A DNA stretch of 64,000 nucleotides from Doryteuthis pealeii (GCA_023376005.1 CM042162.1:91612461-91676460); one strand, 5' to 3'; positions 44,323-55,915 are shown, numbered from the stretch's first letter. Made by a program: numbers and translations. Notes: generated by a model not told the origin, from the letters alone.

Positions 44323-44335
44323 TTAAACACCCTAA
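43640..44335. repeat. Compound minisatellite with conserved cores
   Basis: Three cores share gcgtgcgcac..cacattcagtataatccgca (about 43735-43775, 43902-43942, 44117-44157). They are separated by (TA)n, (CT)n and (CA)n of different lengths. The block ends in a long (GA)n run at about 44260-44319. Confidence 0.85.
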
Positions 44336-44461
44336 TAAAATGTGTTAATTGGAATCCCATTGCTTCTTTTTAGATCCCCAAAGAAACTCACATTTGACTT
44401 AGTCCTGTCGGCAAGGCTTAGAATACACTAACTGTATCCCTAACAGGATACGTCCCCCCAA

Positions 44462-44755
44462 TAAGGGTGTCCTGGGTATGACATTAAGCTGCATCTGGAG
44501 ATCTGAGATGTGTGACGGTACCTCTTCATTGCAATTACTCCCAGCTCCACTCTGACCCGCAATGGTAGTACCTGTTAGGTTACTATCTATGGATTAAATA
44601 GGTATGTTCTAAATTTATTAGTATTCGACAGGACCATGTGCAAATATATAAAAAAATTTAAGAATCAACTACAAAAAAGTATCATGAACGCGATTCTCTA
44701 ACTTCTAGGCATAATATAACTTAGGATGGGTTGACATGCCGTTAGAAATTTCAGG
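44462..44755 (+). repeat. Family C 3' part
   Basis: Landmarks gtcctgggtatgacattaa, ccactctgacccgcaatgg, tagtacctgttagg and tgggttgacatgccgt. Confidence 0.65.
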
Positions 44756-44806
44756 TTCTAAATCTAATATGAAGAACAGAATACCTATAATAAATTTATA
44801 CAACGA

Positions 44807-44824
44807 CTGCTGTTTAAACAGCAG
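44807..44824. repeat. Short perfect palindrome
   Basis: ctgctgtttaaacagcag is a perfect 18-base palindrome extended by imperfect pairing on both sides. Confidence 0.6.
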
Positions 44825-45211
44825 CATTGTATCCAACAAAACCATCATCGGATGATGACTCTGGGTTCAGGCATGGTTTCGGGACCGAAGCATCATTACC
44901 ACTAACCCAGAGCACCCAGTAGTAGCTCACAATAGCACTAGACTTTGTTGGTTTGTTGTCACTCGGTGAGATTGTCATATTGATACTGATACAGTTAGAG
45001 CCTTATTTTGGATCTATTTTTTAAGTATTTCCTCTTGTCTGATGAAGAAAGTTCAAGTTTAGTCAAAAATACGGATGTTGAGTTGGTAATGAATCCTCGG
45101 CATCCGACTTTGATAGGAAATACATTCGTTATCCAACCATTTCTGACACGTTGTTCTCGTATATTTCATATTTTTCCAACTGATGTGCCCAGTAAGGTTT
45201 TCCTCAAAAGG
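44825..45211. other. Unassigned sequence
   Basis: No gene or element recognised. Confidence 0.35.
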
Positions 45212-45410
45212 GGTTATTTCCTATAAGTCCAACATAAACAAAGGGGAACCACTTCTTGACTGATAAATTATTTATTTATTTTCCCATTAAACTAACCCTA
45301 AACCCTAGCCCTAACCCTAACCCCGTCTTCTCTTTTCCTAAATAAATAAAAATAATTTATCTGTCAAGAGTGGTTCCCCTTTGTTTATGTTAGAGTTATA
45401 GGAAATAACC
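45212..45410. mobile_element. Foldback element D3 with telomere-like centre
   Basis: Arms ggttatttcctataagtcc and ggagttata-type end ..ttataggaaataacc with aaggggaaccacttcttgac. The centre is aaccctagccctaacccta. Confidence 0.8.
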
Positions 45411-45654
45411 TAAAAAGGGTCTGGTAACTCAATGATTTGACTAAAATGATTTCTCCATCAGTCATCACGAGGAGGGGGGGGGCAACACTTTTTGTCAAAA
45501 TATCCGGGGTTGGGTTGGGTTGGGGTTTAGAAAGAATTCAAGGAGCAGTGGATTCATGCCTTCCCAAGGAACTTGAACTCGGTTCATCAATTCAGTTTTA
45601 ATTGCTTCAGTTTCAAAGTTTAATGCAAAGCAACAAAAAGATTGATCGATCTTA

Positions 45655-46090
45655 ACGGCATGTCAACCCATCTGGGGTTATTTTATGACTATAAATATAA
45701 TATATGCAATTTAGCTCAGTCGGTTGCGCTAGTGGAAAAGGTATAGACTCCCTCGCTGTCGGACTGATACCGACTTTAGGCCACCCTGACAACTTTACTT
45801 ACTTTTTATATGTAGGTCTCCATTCTGCTGGTGGTCGAAATGAATCAAAGATTTGGTTTGATTTTGTTTTACGGCATATCAACCTCAGTGGGTCATTTAA
45901 TGCCGATAAAGTTTTGAAATAAATCAATTCTTAATGGATAATACAATTTTTTTATTAATACATTTTTCTATTTAACCCATAGATGGGACCCTAACAGGTA
46001 CTACCAATCCAGGTCAGAATGGATCAGGGAGCAATGGTGATGAAGGGGTGCTCCACATTCCCCAACCCCCCAGAACTGGAGCCTCATTTT
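45655..46090 (-). repeat. Family C copy interrupted by SINE-B
   Basis: 45655-45690 (cggcatgtcaacccatctgg) and 45835-46090 (gttttacggcatatcaacc, gggaccctaacaggtactac, gatgaaggggtgctccacat) belong to family C in reverse orientation. A short SINE-B sits between them. Confidence 0.65.
45703..45800 (+). mobile_element. SINE-B copy with internal deletion
   Basis: The tRNA-like start atttagctcagtcggttgcg jumps directly to gctagtggaaaaggtataga and ctccctcgctgtcggac. About 150 bases of the SINE-B body are deleted. Confidence 0.65.
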
Positions 46091-46254
46091 TTTTTGGGGG
46101 GGGGTAGTGTCAGGTTAGTAATGTTTTATTTCATTTATTTAACGAATTTTGAAATATTTTCAAAACTGCACATAAATATTTTAGTTTAGAAAATATTTAA
46201 AGATTCGTTAAATAAATGAAATAAAACAATTACTAACCTGACTTTAGTTTGACT

Positions 46255-46850
46255 AGCAAATATATGCACCCTCCGGGTGCAAGTATTTAAGTTTTAATGT
46301 AATGAAATATCGTATTACATTAGAAAGTCTGATAAGAAGGCAGATAAAAATATATGTAACAGAGTGGGGGTATAATAGAAAAATAGAAATGAAACTTACT
46401 CTTCCATCACTCCCGTCTTTCATTGCTGAATTTTACTTATTTAACTATTTAGTTAAGTCAGGAAATAAAGAATAAAATGACAGTTATTTTTTCTTATTAT
46501 TGGATTTCATTTAAGATTCATTGAAGAGATTTTTGCTTATATTCATTAAAATAAAACAAACAATTAGAAATCAATAATACTAAGCACATATTTAATAAAA
46601 TCACATTTTTAATATCAATATGCAAATTAGCCTTCCCATTCACACTGTAAACTGCTATTTTTGTATATATAAATACAATTGCATGTTATTAGTATGTAGA
46701 CAACACTAATAAAAAGGTGAAGTAATTTTATTAATAATTGAGGTTTAAATATAAATAAAGTCATGGAGATTGTGATGTAAATAATAAAGGGAATTGTGAC
46801 TTGTATAGTAATATAGTTTCGGTTACAGACAGACAAACCCACAATCTCCA
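46255..46850 (+). repeat. Family H copy
   Basis: The head ctagcaaatatatgcaccct, a ccctccgggtgcaagta hairpin-like motif, an AT-rich body and the end aatatagtttcggttacaga are shared with 62311-62945. No coding frame is present. Confidence 0.75.
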
Positions 46851-46974
46851 TTATAATAAGTTATGTTGCAAATCGTCGTCAAAATTTTCCGTTTTAATTT
46901 TGAGGCCGATTTGCAAGTTTAACCATGAATGGATACTATACGTTCCTTATATCTCCAGAATTGGAACCTCGCCG

Positions 46975-47170
46975 CTAGATGCAGTTTAGTGTCATACCCT
47001 GGGGCACCCTCTTTAAGGGGGTTGGTTTTAGTGTCTTACCAGAGCATCCCCTATACGGGAGTTGGGTCTTATCCCTCTGCAAGGGTTGCAGTTTAGTGTC
47101 ATTCTCTGGGCACCCCATTTCAGAAGGATTCTTAACCCTCTGCAGGGCATAGAGTCAGAGGTATTTTAAT
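46975..47170. repeat. Family J tandem units
   Basis: About three imperfect units of ~60 bases: gatgcagtttagtgtcatac, a g(g)gcacccc motif, a run of G, then gtctta..cctctgcag. Related units lie at 48235-48355. Confidence 0.6.
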
Positions 47171-47529
47171 CCTCACTGACAGGGCGACAACGATGAAAAG
47201 GAAATAAGTTTGCGCAAAACCATCAAACTGATCATCCGTAAAGCAAGACATCCGCACATTTACAATCGAACGAATAAGTTTTTTTTTTCTTCTTCACAAA
47301 TACGCATGCGCGTGGAAAAGGCACGAGTGTTCGTTGAGGCGTGTGTGTATAAAATGGCGAACGACTGAAACGAAAGGGAAAATGGAAAGGGGGGAGGGGG
47401 AGTAAAGTTTGAAGGCTTTCTCTTCCTCACAGTCAATCGGGACGAAATAATCCTTTGAAATGACGAGAAATCTAATCTTGTTTAAAGAGGTATTTCGCCT
47501 ACGAGAAGAAGGCGACCATATATCTATTT

Positions 47530-49141
47530 ATATCTATACATATATAAAGGCCAGTTGTGTGTATGTATGTACTTATGTATGTATGTATGTCCGGATATAT
47601 GTATGAATATAAATTGCGGTCTTTCGCACATCTTCTATCTATCTATACATATATAAAGGGCAGTTGTGTGTGTATGTATGTCCTGAAGAAACTTCGAAAA
47701 TAAAATAATTAACGACAAAGTAAATATATACACATTAAATATCACCAGGACTTGGTTTTCTATACATATACAAAGGGCAGTTGTGTGTTTATGTATGTCC
47801 GGAGGAAACTTTAAAATAAAACAATTAACGACAAAGTAAATATATGTACACATTAAATATCACCAGGACTTGGTTTTCTATACATATATAAAGAGCAGTT
47901 GTGTGTTTATGTATGTCCGGGGGAAACTTTGAAAATAAAACAATTAACGACAAAGTAAATATATATACACATTAAATATCACCAGGGCTTGGTTTTTAAA
48001 CAAAAATAATGAAGATTTGATTTATGTTCGTGAAGATAATAGAAAAATAAAATTGAAATGATAACAGCATGGATTTTATTTTGCATTTAGAATTCTAAAT
48101 AGGAGACATTAATTTTTCTTTTCAAAGTGTCTGGATCAGTGCAAATTCTTTTTTACATAGGGACTTTAATAGGGCGTCCTGTGAGGATCCAGCTTGCGAT
48201 TCAACAATAATGGATCTGCAAGACTAATGTTTACATGAGATGCTGTTTAGTGTCATACGCAAAGCACCCCCTTTAAGAGGGTGGTTCTAAGCCCTCTGCT
48301 GAAGATGCAGGTTAGTATCAAACACAGGGCACCCATTCAAGGGGCTGGGTCTTAGCCCTATATATAAAGGGCAGTTGTGTGTACATGTATATCCGGTGGA
48401 AACTTCGAAAATAAAACAATTAAGGACAAAGTAAATATATATACACATTAAATATCACCAGGGCTTGGTTTTTAAACAAAAATAATGAAGATTTGATTTA
48501 TATTCGTGAAGATAATAGAAAAATAAAATTGAAATGATAACAGCATGGATTTTATTTTGCATTTAGAATTCTAAATAGGAGACATTCATTTTTCTTTTCA
48601 GAGTGTCTGGATCAGTGCAAATTCTTTTTTACATAGGGACTTTAATGGGGCGTCCTGTGAGGATCCAGCTTGCGATTCAACCATGATGGATCTGCAAGAC
48701 TAATGTTTACTCCCTCTACCCAAGCGACGCTGGGTAGCCGCTTCTAGTACATATACAAAGGGCAGTTGTGTGTATCTGTATGTCCGGAGGAAATTTCGAA
48801 AATAAAACAATTAACGACAAAGTAAATATATATACACCTTAAATATCACCAGGGCTTGGTTTCTGAGCAAAAATAATAGAGATTTGATTTATATTCGTGA
48901 AGATAATTAAAATAAAAATCTGAATGATAACAGCATGGATTTTTTTTCATTTAATATTTTAGATAGTAGACATTAACATTTCTTTTCAGAGTAGTTGGAT
49001 CAATGCAAGGTCTTTTTTTTTACATATGGATTCAAATGGGGCATCCCACGAGGATTCAACTCACGATTCAGTAATGATGGATCTGCGGTACTAATTATTA
49101 AAAAAAACTCTGCCCAGGTGACGCCAGGTAGCCACTGCTAG
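47530..49141 (+). mobile_element. Helitron-like elements in a head-to-tail array
   Basis: 5' ends (tctatacatatataaag, ggcagttgtgtgtatgtatg, tgtccggaggaaac) recur at about 47530, 47645, 47757, 47876, 48357 and 48749. Two 3' ends carry a short hairpin and CTAG: acccaagcgacgctgggt with CTAG at 48744-48747, and gcccaggtgacgccaggt with CTAG at 49138-49141. The 3' CTAG is followed immediately by the next 5' end. No Rep/helicase is encoded, so the units are non-autonomous. Confidence 0.65.
48235..48355. repeat. Family J units inside the Helitron-like array
   Basis: Two units of the ~60-base family J (gatgctgtttagtgtcatac, gatgcaggttagtatcaaac) sit between two Helitron-like units. Confidence 0.55.
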
Positions 49142-49318
49142 TATATATATAAAGGGCAGTTGTGTGTATGTATGTATGTCCGGAGGAAACTACAAGAACA
49201 AAACAATTAATGGCAAATTAAATTTATATACACATTCACTATTACCAGAGCTCGCTTTTTGTGAAAAAATAATGAAAATAATGGAAATCTCACTGATAAA
49301 ATAAATTGAAAGTTCTAA
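49142..49318 (+). mobile_element. Truncated Helitron-like 5' end
   Basis: It begins tatatataaagggcagttg and keeps the aaacaattaa..gacaaa-like body for about 150 bases without a 3' end. Confidence 0.55.
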
Positions 49319-49400
49319 GTTGTAGCAGTGTCAGTGCTACTGTACGGCTGCACCAATTGGACTCTAACAGAGCGCATAGAGAAAAGGCTTGATGGGAGTA
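49319..49400 (+). pseudogene. RTE/Jockey-like LINE fragment
   Basis: The frame reads VVAVSVLLYGCTNWTLTERI then EKRLDGS, the conserved stretch after the RT domain in the same retrotransposon group as the fragment at 23423. It is cut after about 27 residues. Confidence 0.65.
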
Positions 49401-49695
49401 GCAGCACCTCGCAAGAAAGCATATTTACGGCTACTTGTCCCTTATCACACAAACCATCCAAATAAGATGATGTTTTGTCAGGGGGGCAAGACAAGAGGAC
49501 CCACGGGGGCTCATCTAGTCTTGGGGCCCCTGGGCTGCAAGATCCTATGTAAATTCGGCACTGCACGCGCCGCTAAATTTGAGATCTGAAATGCTTGTGT
49601 ATAACCCACACTGATTTTTTAGCAGTAGCTAAATTTAACATTAGTTCAACTTTTTATCCGGTTCGTATAAACGATATATATATATATATTATATA
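49401..49695. other. Unassigned sequence with (TA)n at the right end
   Basis: No gene recognised. Confidence 0.35.
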
Positions 49696-49699
49696 TATT

Positions 49700-49880
49700 A
49701 TGGACTCTCTCGTCGATTTCGACGCATGAGTGTTCATACAATGAACAACCACACAGTGATTTGTTTATAGTGGTGAAAGCTTGTGTTGGACCATCCGCAC
49801 TTTTTGGCGCAGTCGATAGGAAAGAATTGATTCACGAACCCAATCAACGACTGACCTCAGGAATTTTGAATTCAGAGTTT
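49700..49880 (+). repeat. Family N copy
   Basis: Same landmarks as 42805-42995, with small gaps. Confidence 0.7.
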
Positions 49881-49945
49881 TCCTTCTCCTAGACTCCTAA
49901 CCCAAGGTTAAAGAGCCCAGTCTGCCCTACTATTTTACCCCACCC
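49865..49945 (-). mobile_element. SINE-M 3' fragment, reversed
   Basis: On the minus strand it reads agtagggcagactgggctct, ttaaccttgggttaggagtc and tagga..aggaaaactctgaa, the SINE-M body. Confidence 0.6.
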
Positions 49946-50176
49946 CCCCAAAAAAATAGAGAAAATAAATTTAAAAGAAAAAAAATGATTTCAAACGTCC
50001 CGCAATTTAACAACTCGCGGATTTCAACGGACCTACACGATCTCTACCGAATTTGAAATCTTAACGGAAGATTACGATCTCTTCTAAATTTCATATCTCC
50101 ATCAACTCAACGTCATTAGAACCAAGTTGACTTTAAAAAATACAGATGGAACATTTTCAACTATATAATAAATTTT

Positions 50177-50330
50177 CTGAAGATGGATATTGTCCGAAAA
50201 TTAAGAATACTTCAATAAATATGTTTTTCAACATGAATCTGCATTATTTTGCCTTCAAAAAAATTAAAAAAATATATCGTATTATAAATAATGCTTCTAT
50301 TTTAACTATAAAAACGAGCAAAAATAAAAA
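50177..50330 (+). pseudogene. Penelope-like 5' fragment with hammerhead-like core
   Basis: CTGAAGA (50177-50183), T, GGA, loop, UCC (50093+100 region, 50193-50195), GAAA (50196-50199). The following frame has NMNLHYFAFKKIKKIYRIIN, which vaguely follows the pattern of the frames at 59.3-59.6 and 62.9-63.2 kb. The assignment is tentative. Confidence 0.35.
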
Positions 50331-50379
50331 AATAAAAACGAGCAAAAAAAAAAAAATTCTCTCTCTCTCTATATATATA

Positions 50380-50384
50380 TATAC

Positions 50385-50415
<31 letters not shown>

Positions 50416-50417
50416 TT
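50380..50417. repeat. (TA)n microsatellite
   Basis: Simple TA run with minor interruptions after a short (CT)n. Confidence 0.9.
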
Positions 50418-50516
50418 GGTTTGTTGGTTGGTTTTGAAGGCTGTCACAATGCGAGTGTAAAGAAAAAAGAAGGTAACTATGATGTTTTTTGTTAACCTGT
50501 CATTTATTTCTCAATA

Positions 50517-50542
50517 TTTCGGGAAGAGATTCCCATCCTCAG
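50517..50542 (-). ncRNA. Hammerhead-like core
   Basis: On the minus strand CTGAGGA (50542-50536), T, GGGAA (50534-50530), UCUC loop, UUCCC (50525-50521) and GAAA (50520-50517). The 5-bp stem II is perfect and position 7 of the core is variable in hammerheads. An extra base precedes stem II, and no stem I was found. Confidence 0.4.
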
Positions 50543-50799
50543 AAGAATACTGGAACTGAAGTTGTCTTAGCGGCTGATGCAATATTCAGAGTAGACACAT
50601 GGACATATTCACACAAAAATGCAGCAAGCTTATAGAAGAAATAAGTTAATGAAAAAATAATTATAAACAAACACACATTCCAGTGGTTATTTTTCTGTAG
50701 TGGCATAAAAGTGTTTATTATCTATTAGTTAGTTTGAATCATAGATATCATTTACATTAAGTCATACCGTTCTGAATATGGGGATACTCGTGGTCGTAT

Positions 50800-50860
50800 C
50801 TCTCTCTGTCCCTATCTATCTATCTATCTATCTACCTATCTCAGTCTGTTCCTGTCTATC

Positions 50861-50904
<44 letters not shown>

Positions 50905-50910
50905 GTCTGT

Positions 50911-50949
<39 letters not shown>

Positions 50950-50958
50950 CAGTCTGTT

Positions 50959-51013
<55 letters not shown>

Positions 51014-51020
51014 CAGTCTG

Positions 51021-51086
<66 letters not shown>

Positions 51087-51144
51087 GTCTGTCTTTCTCA
51101 GTCTGTTCCTATCTATCTATCTATCTATCTATCTCAGGCTGTTC

Positions 51145-51232
<88 letters not shown>

Positions 51233-51242
51233 CAGTCTGTTC

Positions 51243-51275
<33 letters not shown>

Positions 51276-51335
51276 AGTCTGATCCTTTCCTTCTATCTAT
51301 CTATCTATCTATCTATCTCTGTCTGTTTCTATCTA

Positions 51336-51367
<32 letters not shown>

Positions 51368-51371
51368 CTCT

Positions 51372-51422
<51 letters not shown>

Positions 51423-51480
51423 ATTCTGTACCTATCTATTTCTTATCTGTCTATCTGTTTATCTATCTCAGTCTGTTTCT
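50800..51480. repeat. (CTAT)n/(CT)n/(TA)n microsatellite block
   Basis: Nearly 700 bases of CTAT with cagtctgttcc spacers, then CT and TA. The 266-residue open frame here is a repeat artefact. Confidence 0.97.
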
Positions 51481-51764
51481 ATCAATTTAAAATGTTTTTA
51501 ATTATTATTAACAATTTCTTGCTGTTTGTAGAACTCGAAACCGTTCCCCTGATTTCATATAACCTATCAGCTATTTAAAACTCGCACCTACAATCGCATA
51601 AAAAAAAGATGAAATATGAAAACAAGACATTAAAATTGAAACTGAAAACAACGACGTCGTCGCTGTGAAAGGGAAATAAAGAAATGAATAAATGAGATTT
51701 TTTTGTAATTTACACTTCGCATTCTTTCGTATTTAGTTTTTAGTTTTTTATTATACATTCTCGA

Positions 51765-51767
51765 ATT

Positions 51768-51807
<40 letters not shown>

Positions 51808-51959
51808 TAACTATTTATTGTTGTCTTTCTTCCTTCCTCCCTTTATTTCTTTGACAATTCATTTTTCTTTCTTTCTTTCTTTCTTTCTTTCTTTTTCTTC
51901 CTTTTTTCTTTCTTTCTTTTTGTCTTTTTGTCTTTATTTCTTTTTTTCTTATTCTGCAT

Positions 51960-51999
<40 letters not shown>

Positions 52000-52167
52000 T
52001 AACTATTTATTGTTGTCTCTCTTCCTCCCTCCCTTTATTTCTTTGACAATTCATTTTTTTTCTTTCTTTCTTTCTTTTTCTTCCTTTTTTCTTTCTTTCT
52101 TTTTGTCTTTCTTTCTTTCTTTCTTCTTATTCTGCATTCTTTCTTTCTTTCTTTTTCTTTCTTCTTT

Positions 52168-52207
<40 letters not shown>

Positions 52208-52212
52208 ATTCT

Positions 52213-52252
<40 letters not shown>

Positions 52253-52329
52253 TTCTACACCCAGTTTCTTTCTGAATACTTACCTATACCCTTTATTTCT
52301 TTTTCTTCTTTCCTTCTTTTATACATCTC

Positions 52330-52367
<38 letters not shown>

Positions 52368-52663
52368 ATTTCTATTATTTATTCATTTATTTATCTATTA
52401 GTTTATTTTTTCTTTCTTTTATTTTATCTTTCTTTCTATTTCCATTCTTTTTTGTATTTCTTTCTTTCTTTCTTTCTTTTCTACACCCAGTTTCTTTCTG
52501 AATACTCACCTATACCTTTTCTTTCTTTTTCTTCTTTCCTTCTATTATCCCTCTCCTTCTTTCTTTCTTTCTATTTCATTTATTTATTTATTTATTTATT
52601 TATTAGTTTCTTTTTTCTTTCTTTCTTTTATTTTATCTTTCTTTCTATTTCCATTCTTTTTTG

Positions 52664-52719
<56 letters not shown>

Positions 52720-52803
52720 TGTTTGTTTTCTACACCCAGTTTCTTTCTGAATACTCACCTTACCTTTTTTTCTTTTTCTTCTTTCCTTCTATTATCCCCT
52801 TTC

Positions 52804-52841
<38 letters not shown>

Positions 52842-52924
52842 ATTTCCATTATTTATTTATTTATTTAGTTTCTTTTTTCTTTCTTTATTTTTTTATCTTT
52901 TTTTTATTTCCGTTCTTTTTTGTC

Positions 52925-52967
<43 letters not shown>

Positions 52968-53041
52968 TGTCTTCTAATTCTTTCTTTCTTTCTTTTCTTT
53001 CTTTCTTTCTCTCTTTCTTTTTTTTTTTTTTTTTTTTTTTT
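51765..53041. repeat. (CTTT)n pyrimidine block
   Basis: About 1.3 kb, almost all C and T on this strand. A recurring spacer (ctacacccagtttctttctg, aatactcaccta) occurs near 52255, 52481 and 52731, which indicates a higher-order unit of about 225-250 bases. The block ends in (T)n. Confidence 0.97.
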
Positions 53042-53164
53042 GAACGAGAAAAATTGTTTTTAAGTCTTTCTTACCGATTTCAATCATTCTTTCGACACGT
53101 TCTCGAGAGAAAAAATAAGCAAAAACCTTAAAGACGGAAGTTAAAGTATAAAAAGGGGCGAGGC

Positions 53165-53190
53165 CACACACACACACGCACACGCACACG

Positions 53191-53278
<88 letters not shown>
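53165..53278. repeat. (CA)n(TA)n(GA)n microsatellite
   Basis: Compound dinucleotide run. Confidence 0.95.
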
Positions 53279-53279
<1 letters not shown>

Positions 53280-53509
53280 AGACTGGAATTGCAGACGGAG
53301 GAGACAGACAGGCTGTCTCTTTTATCACCTGGATTCCGTTAGTAGAGAGAAAAAAAACGAAAGGTGTGGGATATGAACAATAGAAGAACAACGAGGTGGC
53401 TTTATTATTATTATTGTTGTTGTCGTCAAGATATTTTTCGTGTTCAATGCATTTTACCCTCTTTCTTGTGTGAAAATTGCCGACAGCTGATTTAACTCAC
53501 TCTTATAGC

Positions 53510-53534
53510 TTTATCTATCTATCTATCTCATCCT

Positions 53535-53576
<42 letters not shown>

Positions 53577-53599
53577 ATCTCATTCTGTTCTATCTCTCT

Positions 53600-53668
<69 letters not shown>

Positions 53669-53674
53669 TGTTCA

Positions 53675-53706
<32 letters not shown>

Positions 53707-53786
53707 CATTCTGTTCTATCTATCTATCTAACTATCTATCTATCTATCTCTATATATATGTATATATATCTATCTCATTCTGTTCA

Positions 53787-53829
<43 letters not shown>

Positions 53830-53836
53830 ATTCTGT

Positions 53837-53867
<31 letters not shown>

Positions 53868-53972
53868 CATTCTGTTCAATCTATCAATCTATCTATCTAT
53901 CTATCTTTAATCTGTTCATATATACCTATGCACATATCTATATATCTATGTCTCTCTCTCTCTCTTCACACA

Positions 53973-54016
<44 letters not shown>
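53510..54016. repeat. (CTAT)n/(TA)n/(CA)n block
   Basis: CTAT units with recurring ctcattctgttc spacers, interrupted TA runs, then (CA)n at 53967-54015. Confidence 0.95.
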
Positions 54017-54019
<3 letters not shown>

Positions 54020-54039
54020 CTGTTCATATCTATCTTGGT

Positions 54040-54525
54040 GTCAAAGCTGTCCATGACATGCAACACTCCATTTGGCCATTGCTTGAAATAAATGGCGATC
54101 GGTGCGGCCTCTTTCGATCAATTGGCCGGTAACGTCAAGCCCTATCACCTATAGGATTGTCCCAAATCTGTTGCCCTTATGGCAAGACCCCCAACTCTTT
54201 TTATCATGTATATGCCAGAAGGCAGTGTCGGAGAGTTTTAGTGTCCGGGTATAACGTTAAACTGCATCTAATGGCAAAGTTCCAATTCTGGAGCGTTGGG
54301 GAGTGGAGTACCCCTTCATCACCATTACTCCCAGGTCCACTCTAACCCGGAGTGGTTGCACCTGTTAGGGTCTCATCTATGGGTCGTATAGAAAAAACAT
54401 AAGTTTAAAAATGTGTTAAAAAACCTGAGTTTAAAAAAAATTGAATACCCAAATAAAACAAAACGTATTCGGCATAAAATAACCCAACAACTGTTGACAT
54501 GCCGTAAAATCGAACCAACCACCAT
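54040..54525 (+). repeat. Family C copy
   Basis: Landmarks catgacatgcaacactcca, gatcaattggccgg, tttttatcatgta, gccagaaggcagtg, ttaaactgcatctaatgg, ccactctaacccgg and tgacatgccgtaaaatc. Confidence 0.75.
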
Positions 54526-54556
54526 ATCTATCTATGTATCTATCTTTCTATCTATC

Positions 54557-54812
54557 TAGTCAGTAGAGTATTCGGCTAGAAATCACAAGGTTCCTAGTTC
54601 GATATCGATCGGCCCCCACCAACTCAGCGTATGAGTAGCACAGGGATCTGTGCGGTAAAGTAAGGAGCTGATGGTAGGTGTGGCGCTCCACCTCAGATGC
54701 TACAATAATCTCCTTGGTCTAGCGCTATTGAAAAGGGGATAGACTCCCTCGCTGTCTGGTTGATACCGACATTAGGCCGCCCCGACGACTTTACTTACTT
54801 TTTATTTTTTAT
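54557..54812 (+). mobile_element. SINE-B copy, best preserved
   Basis: The head gtcagtagagtattcggct and the B-box-like ctagttcgatatcgatcgg are followed by gtagcacagggatctgtgcg, gagctgatggtaggtgtgg, gcgctccacctcagatgc, ctccttggtctagcgctatt, ccctcgctgtctggttg, ccgacattaggccgcc and cgactttacttactttttat. Confidence 0.8.
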
Positions 54813-54814
54813 TC

Positions 54815-55580
54815 CAGTCTAGTTTTCAAGCAAGTTCTCTTGACTTGAAAGAATTGGTGCAAACCCTGTGACCCCCCCCCCCCAATCCAGTTTGATAGCT
54901 GAGAGTGTTTTGTGATTCTCGTCCGTATCAGTGCCAGGTGTTCGAACCCAGGTAAAAGCAAGATTTCTCATCCTGATTTTTAAGCAAGCTCTCTTGATTC
55001 GAAAGAATCGGCACAATTCTTGGCCCTGTGCGGTGGGGGTCAGAATACACTGACTTTATCTCCTTCAAAGGGGTAATGTTTCATACTCTTCTCATTGCTT
55101 ACTTCTTACTTCTATTCTTCTTCTGTTTTTCTGACATCTTAAGTTCTTCTAGGTCTCTTCTAACGTCTGGACTTCATCTTGGGGACTTCGTGTCTGGTCT
55201 TCCATTGGGGATTTCTCTTTACCAGAAGCCCTGAGTCATTGATAGTTTTTAGATAATAACACAAGACTTCGATTTACTTTGATCGATTTTATTCTCGAAA
55301 TCCCCCACCAGACTACCTGCGCAGATCGAGTCGGCCGCGTGCATGACTTACCACCGTCATGATTTTTGGCCGATCTGCCTAAAATATATTTCTAATCTAA
55401 AACCGGAAGAGGGTCTCCTCCACCGATTCTCACGGTATCCACCGGAAGGAAGGATCAAGACAGGTCAAGCCTTGTCATTCAAATCCTTCAAGGCCGTGGG
55501 CTACAGCTTATAACGGTCATTTTGATTTCTACACTATTGCACATAGATATTAGGTATCTAATAATTATGTAACAGTAAGA
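54815..55580. other. Unassigned sequence with a direct repeat
   Basis: tttcaagcaagttctcttga (about 54832) and ttttaagcaagctctcttga (about 54978) start two diverged copies of a ~50-base segment. A pyrimidine-rich piece at 55090-55170 resembles 20490-20570. No gene. Confidence 0.35.
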
Positions 55581-55584
55581 CCTC

Positions 55585-55915
55585 CGTCAAAATAGGAGTG
55601 GCATTCGTATAACATTAAACTACATCTGGTGATGTGGTTCCAGTTATAGAGCACAGGGAGTGTGGAGTACCCTTTCATTGCCATTAATCCAATGTTCATT
55701 CTGACTCGGAGTGGAAGTACCTGCTATGGATCAAATAGATCTGTTTGCGAATTATTTGAATTAGATAGGAATACCTGATTTCAAAAATAAAAAAGTGCAA
55801 ATAACCTACAAAACAAATATAAATATAAACATAACATGCACGCAGATTCCTAACCACTAGGTATAAAATAACCCCAAACAAATTGAAATGCCGTTAAAAT
55901 CAATCAACCAATCCA
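55585..55915 (+). repeat. Family C 3' part
   Basis: Landmarks aacattaaactacatctggt, attctgactcggagtgg, agtacctgctatggatc and the aaatgccgttaaaatc tail. Confidence 0.6.

Noticed and set aside
45040..45060. CTGATGA at about 45040 as another hammerhead
   Set aside because: No stem II followed by GAAA, and no paired stem I.
50778..51578. 266-residue open frame
   Set aside because: It is read through CTAT/CT/TA repeats. The periodic Leu-Ser-Ile-Tyr pattern has no protein meaning.
51818..52977. Several 80-230-residue Ser/Phe/Leu frames
   Set aside because: They are translations of the (CTTT)n pyrimidine block.
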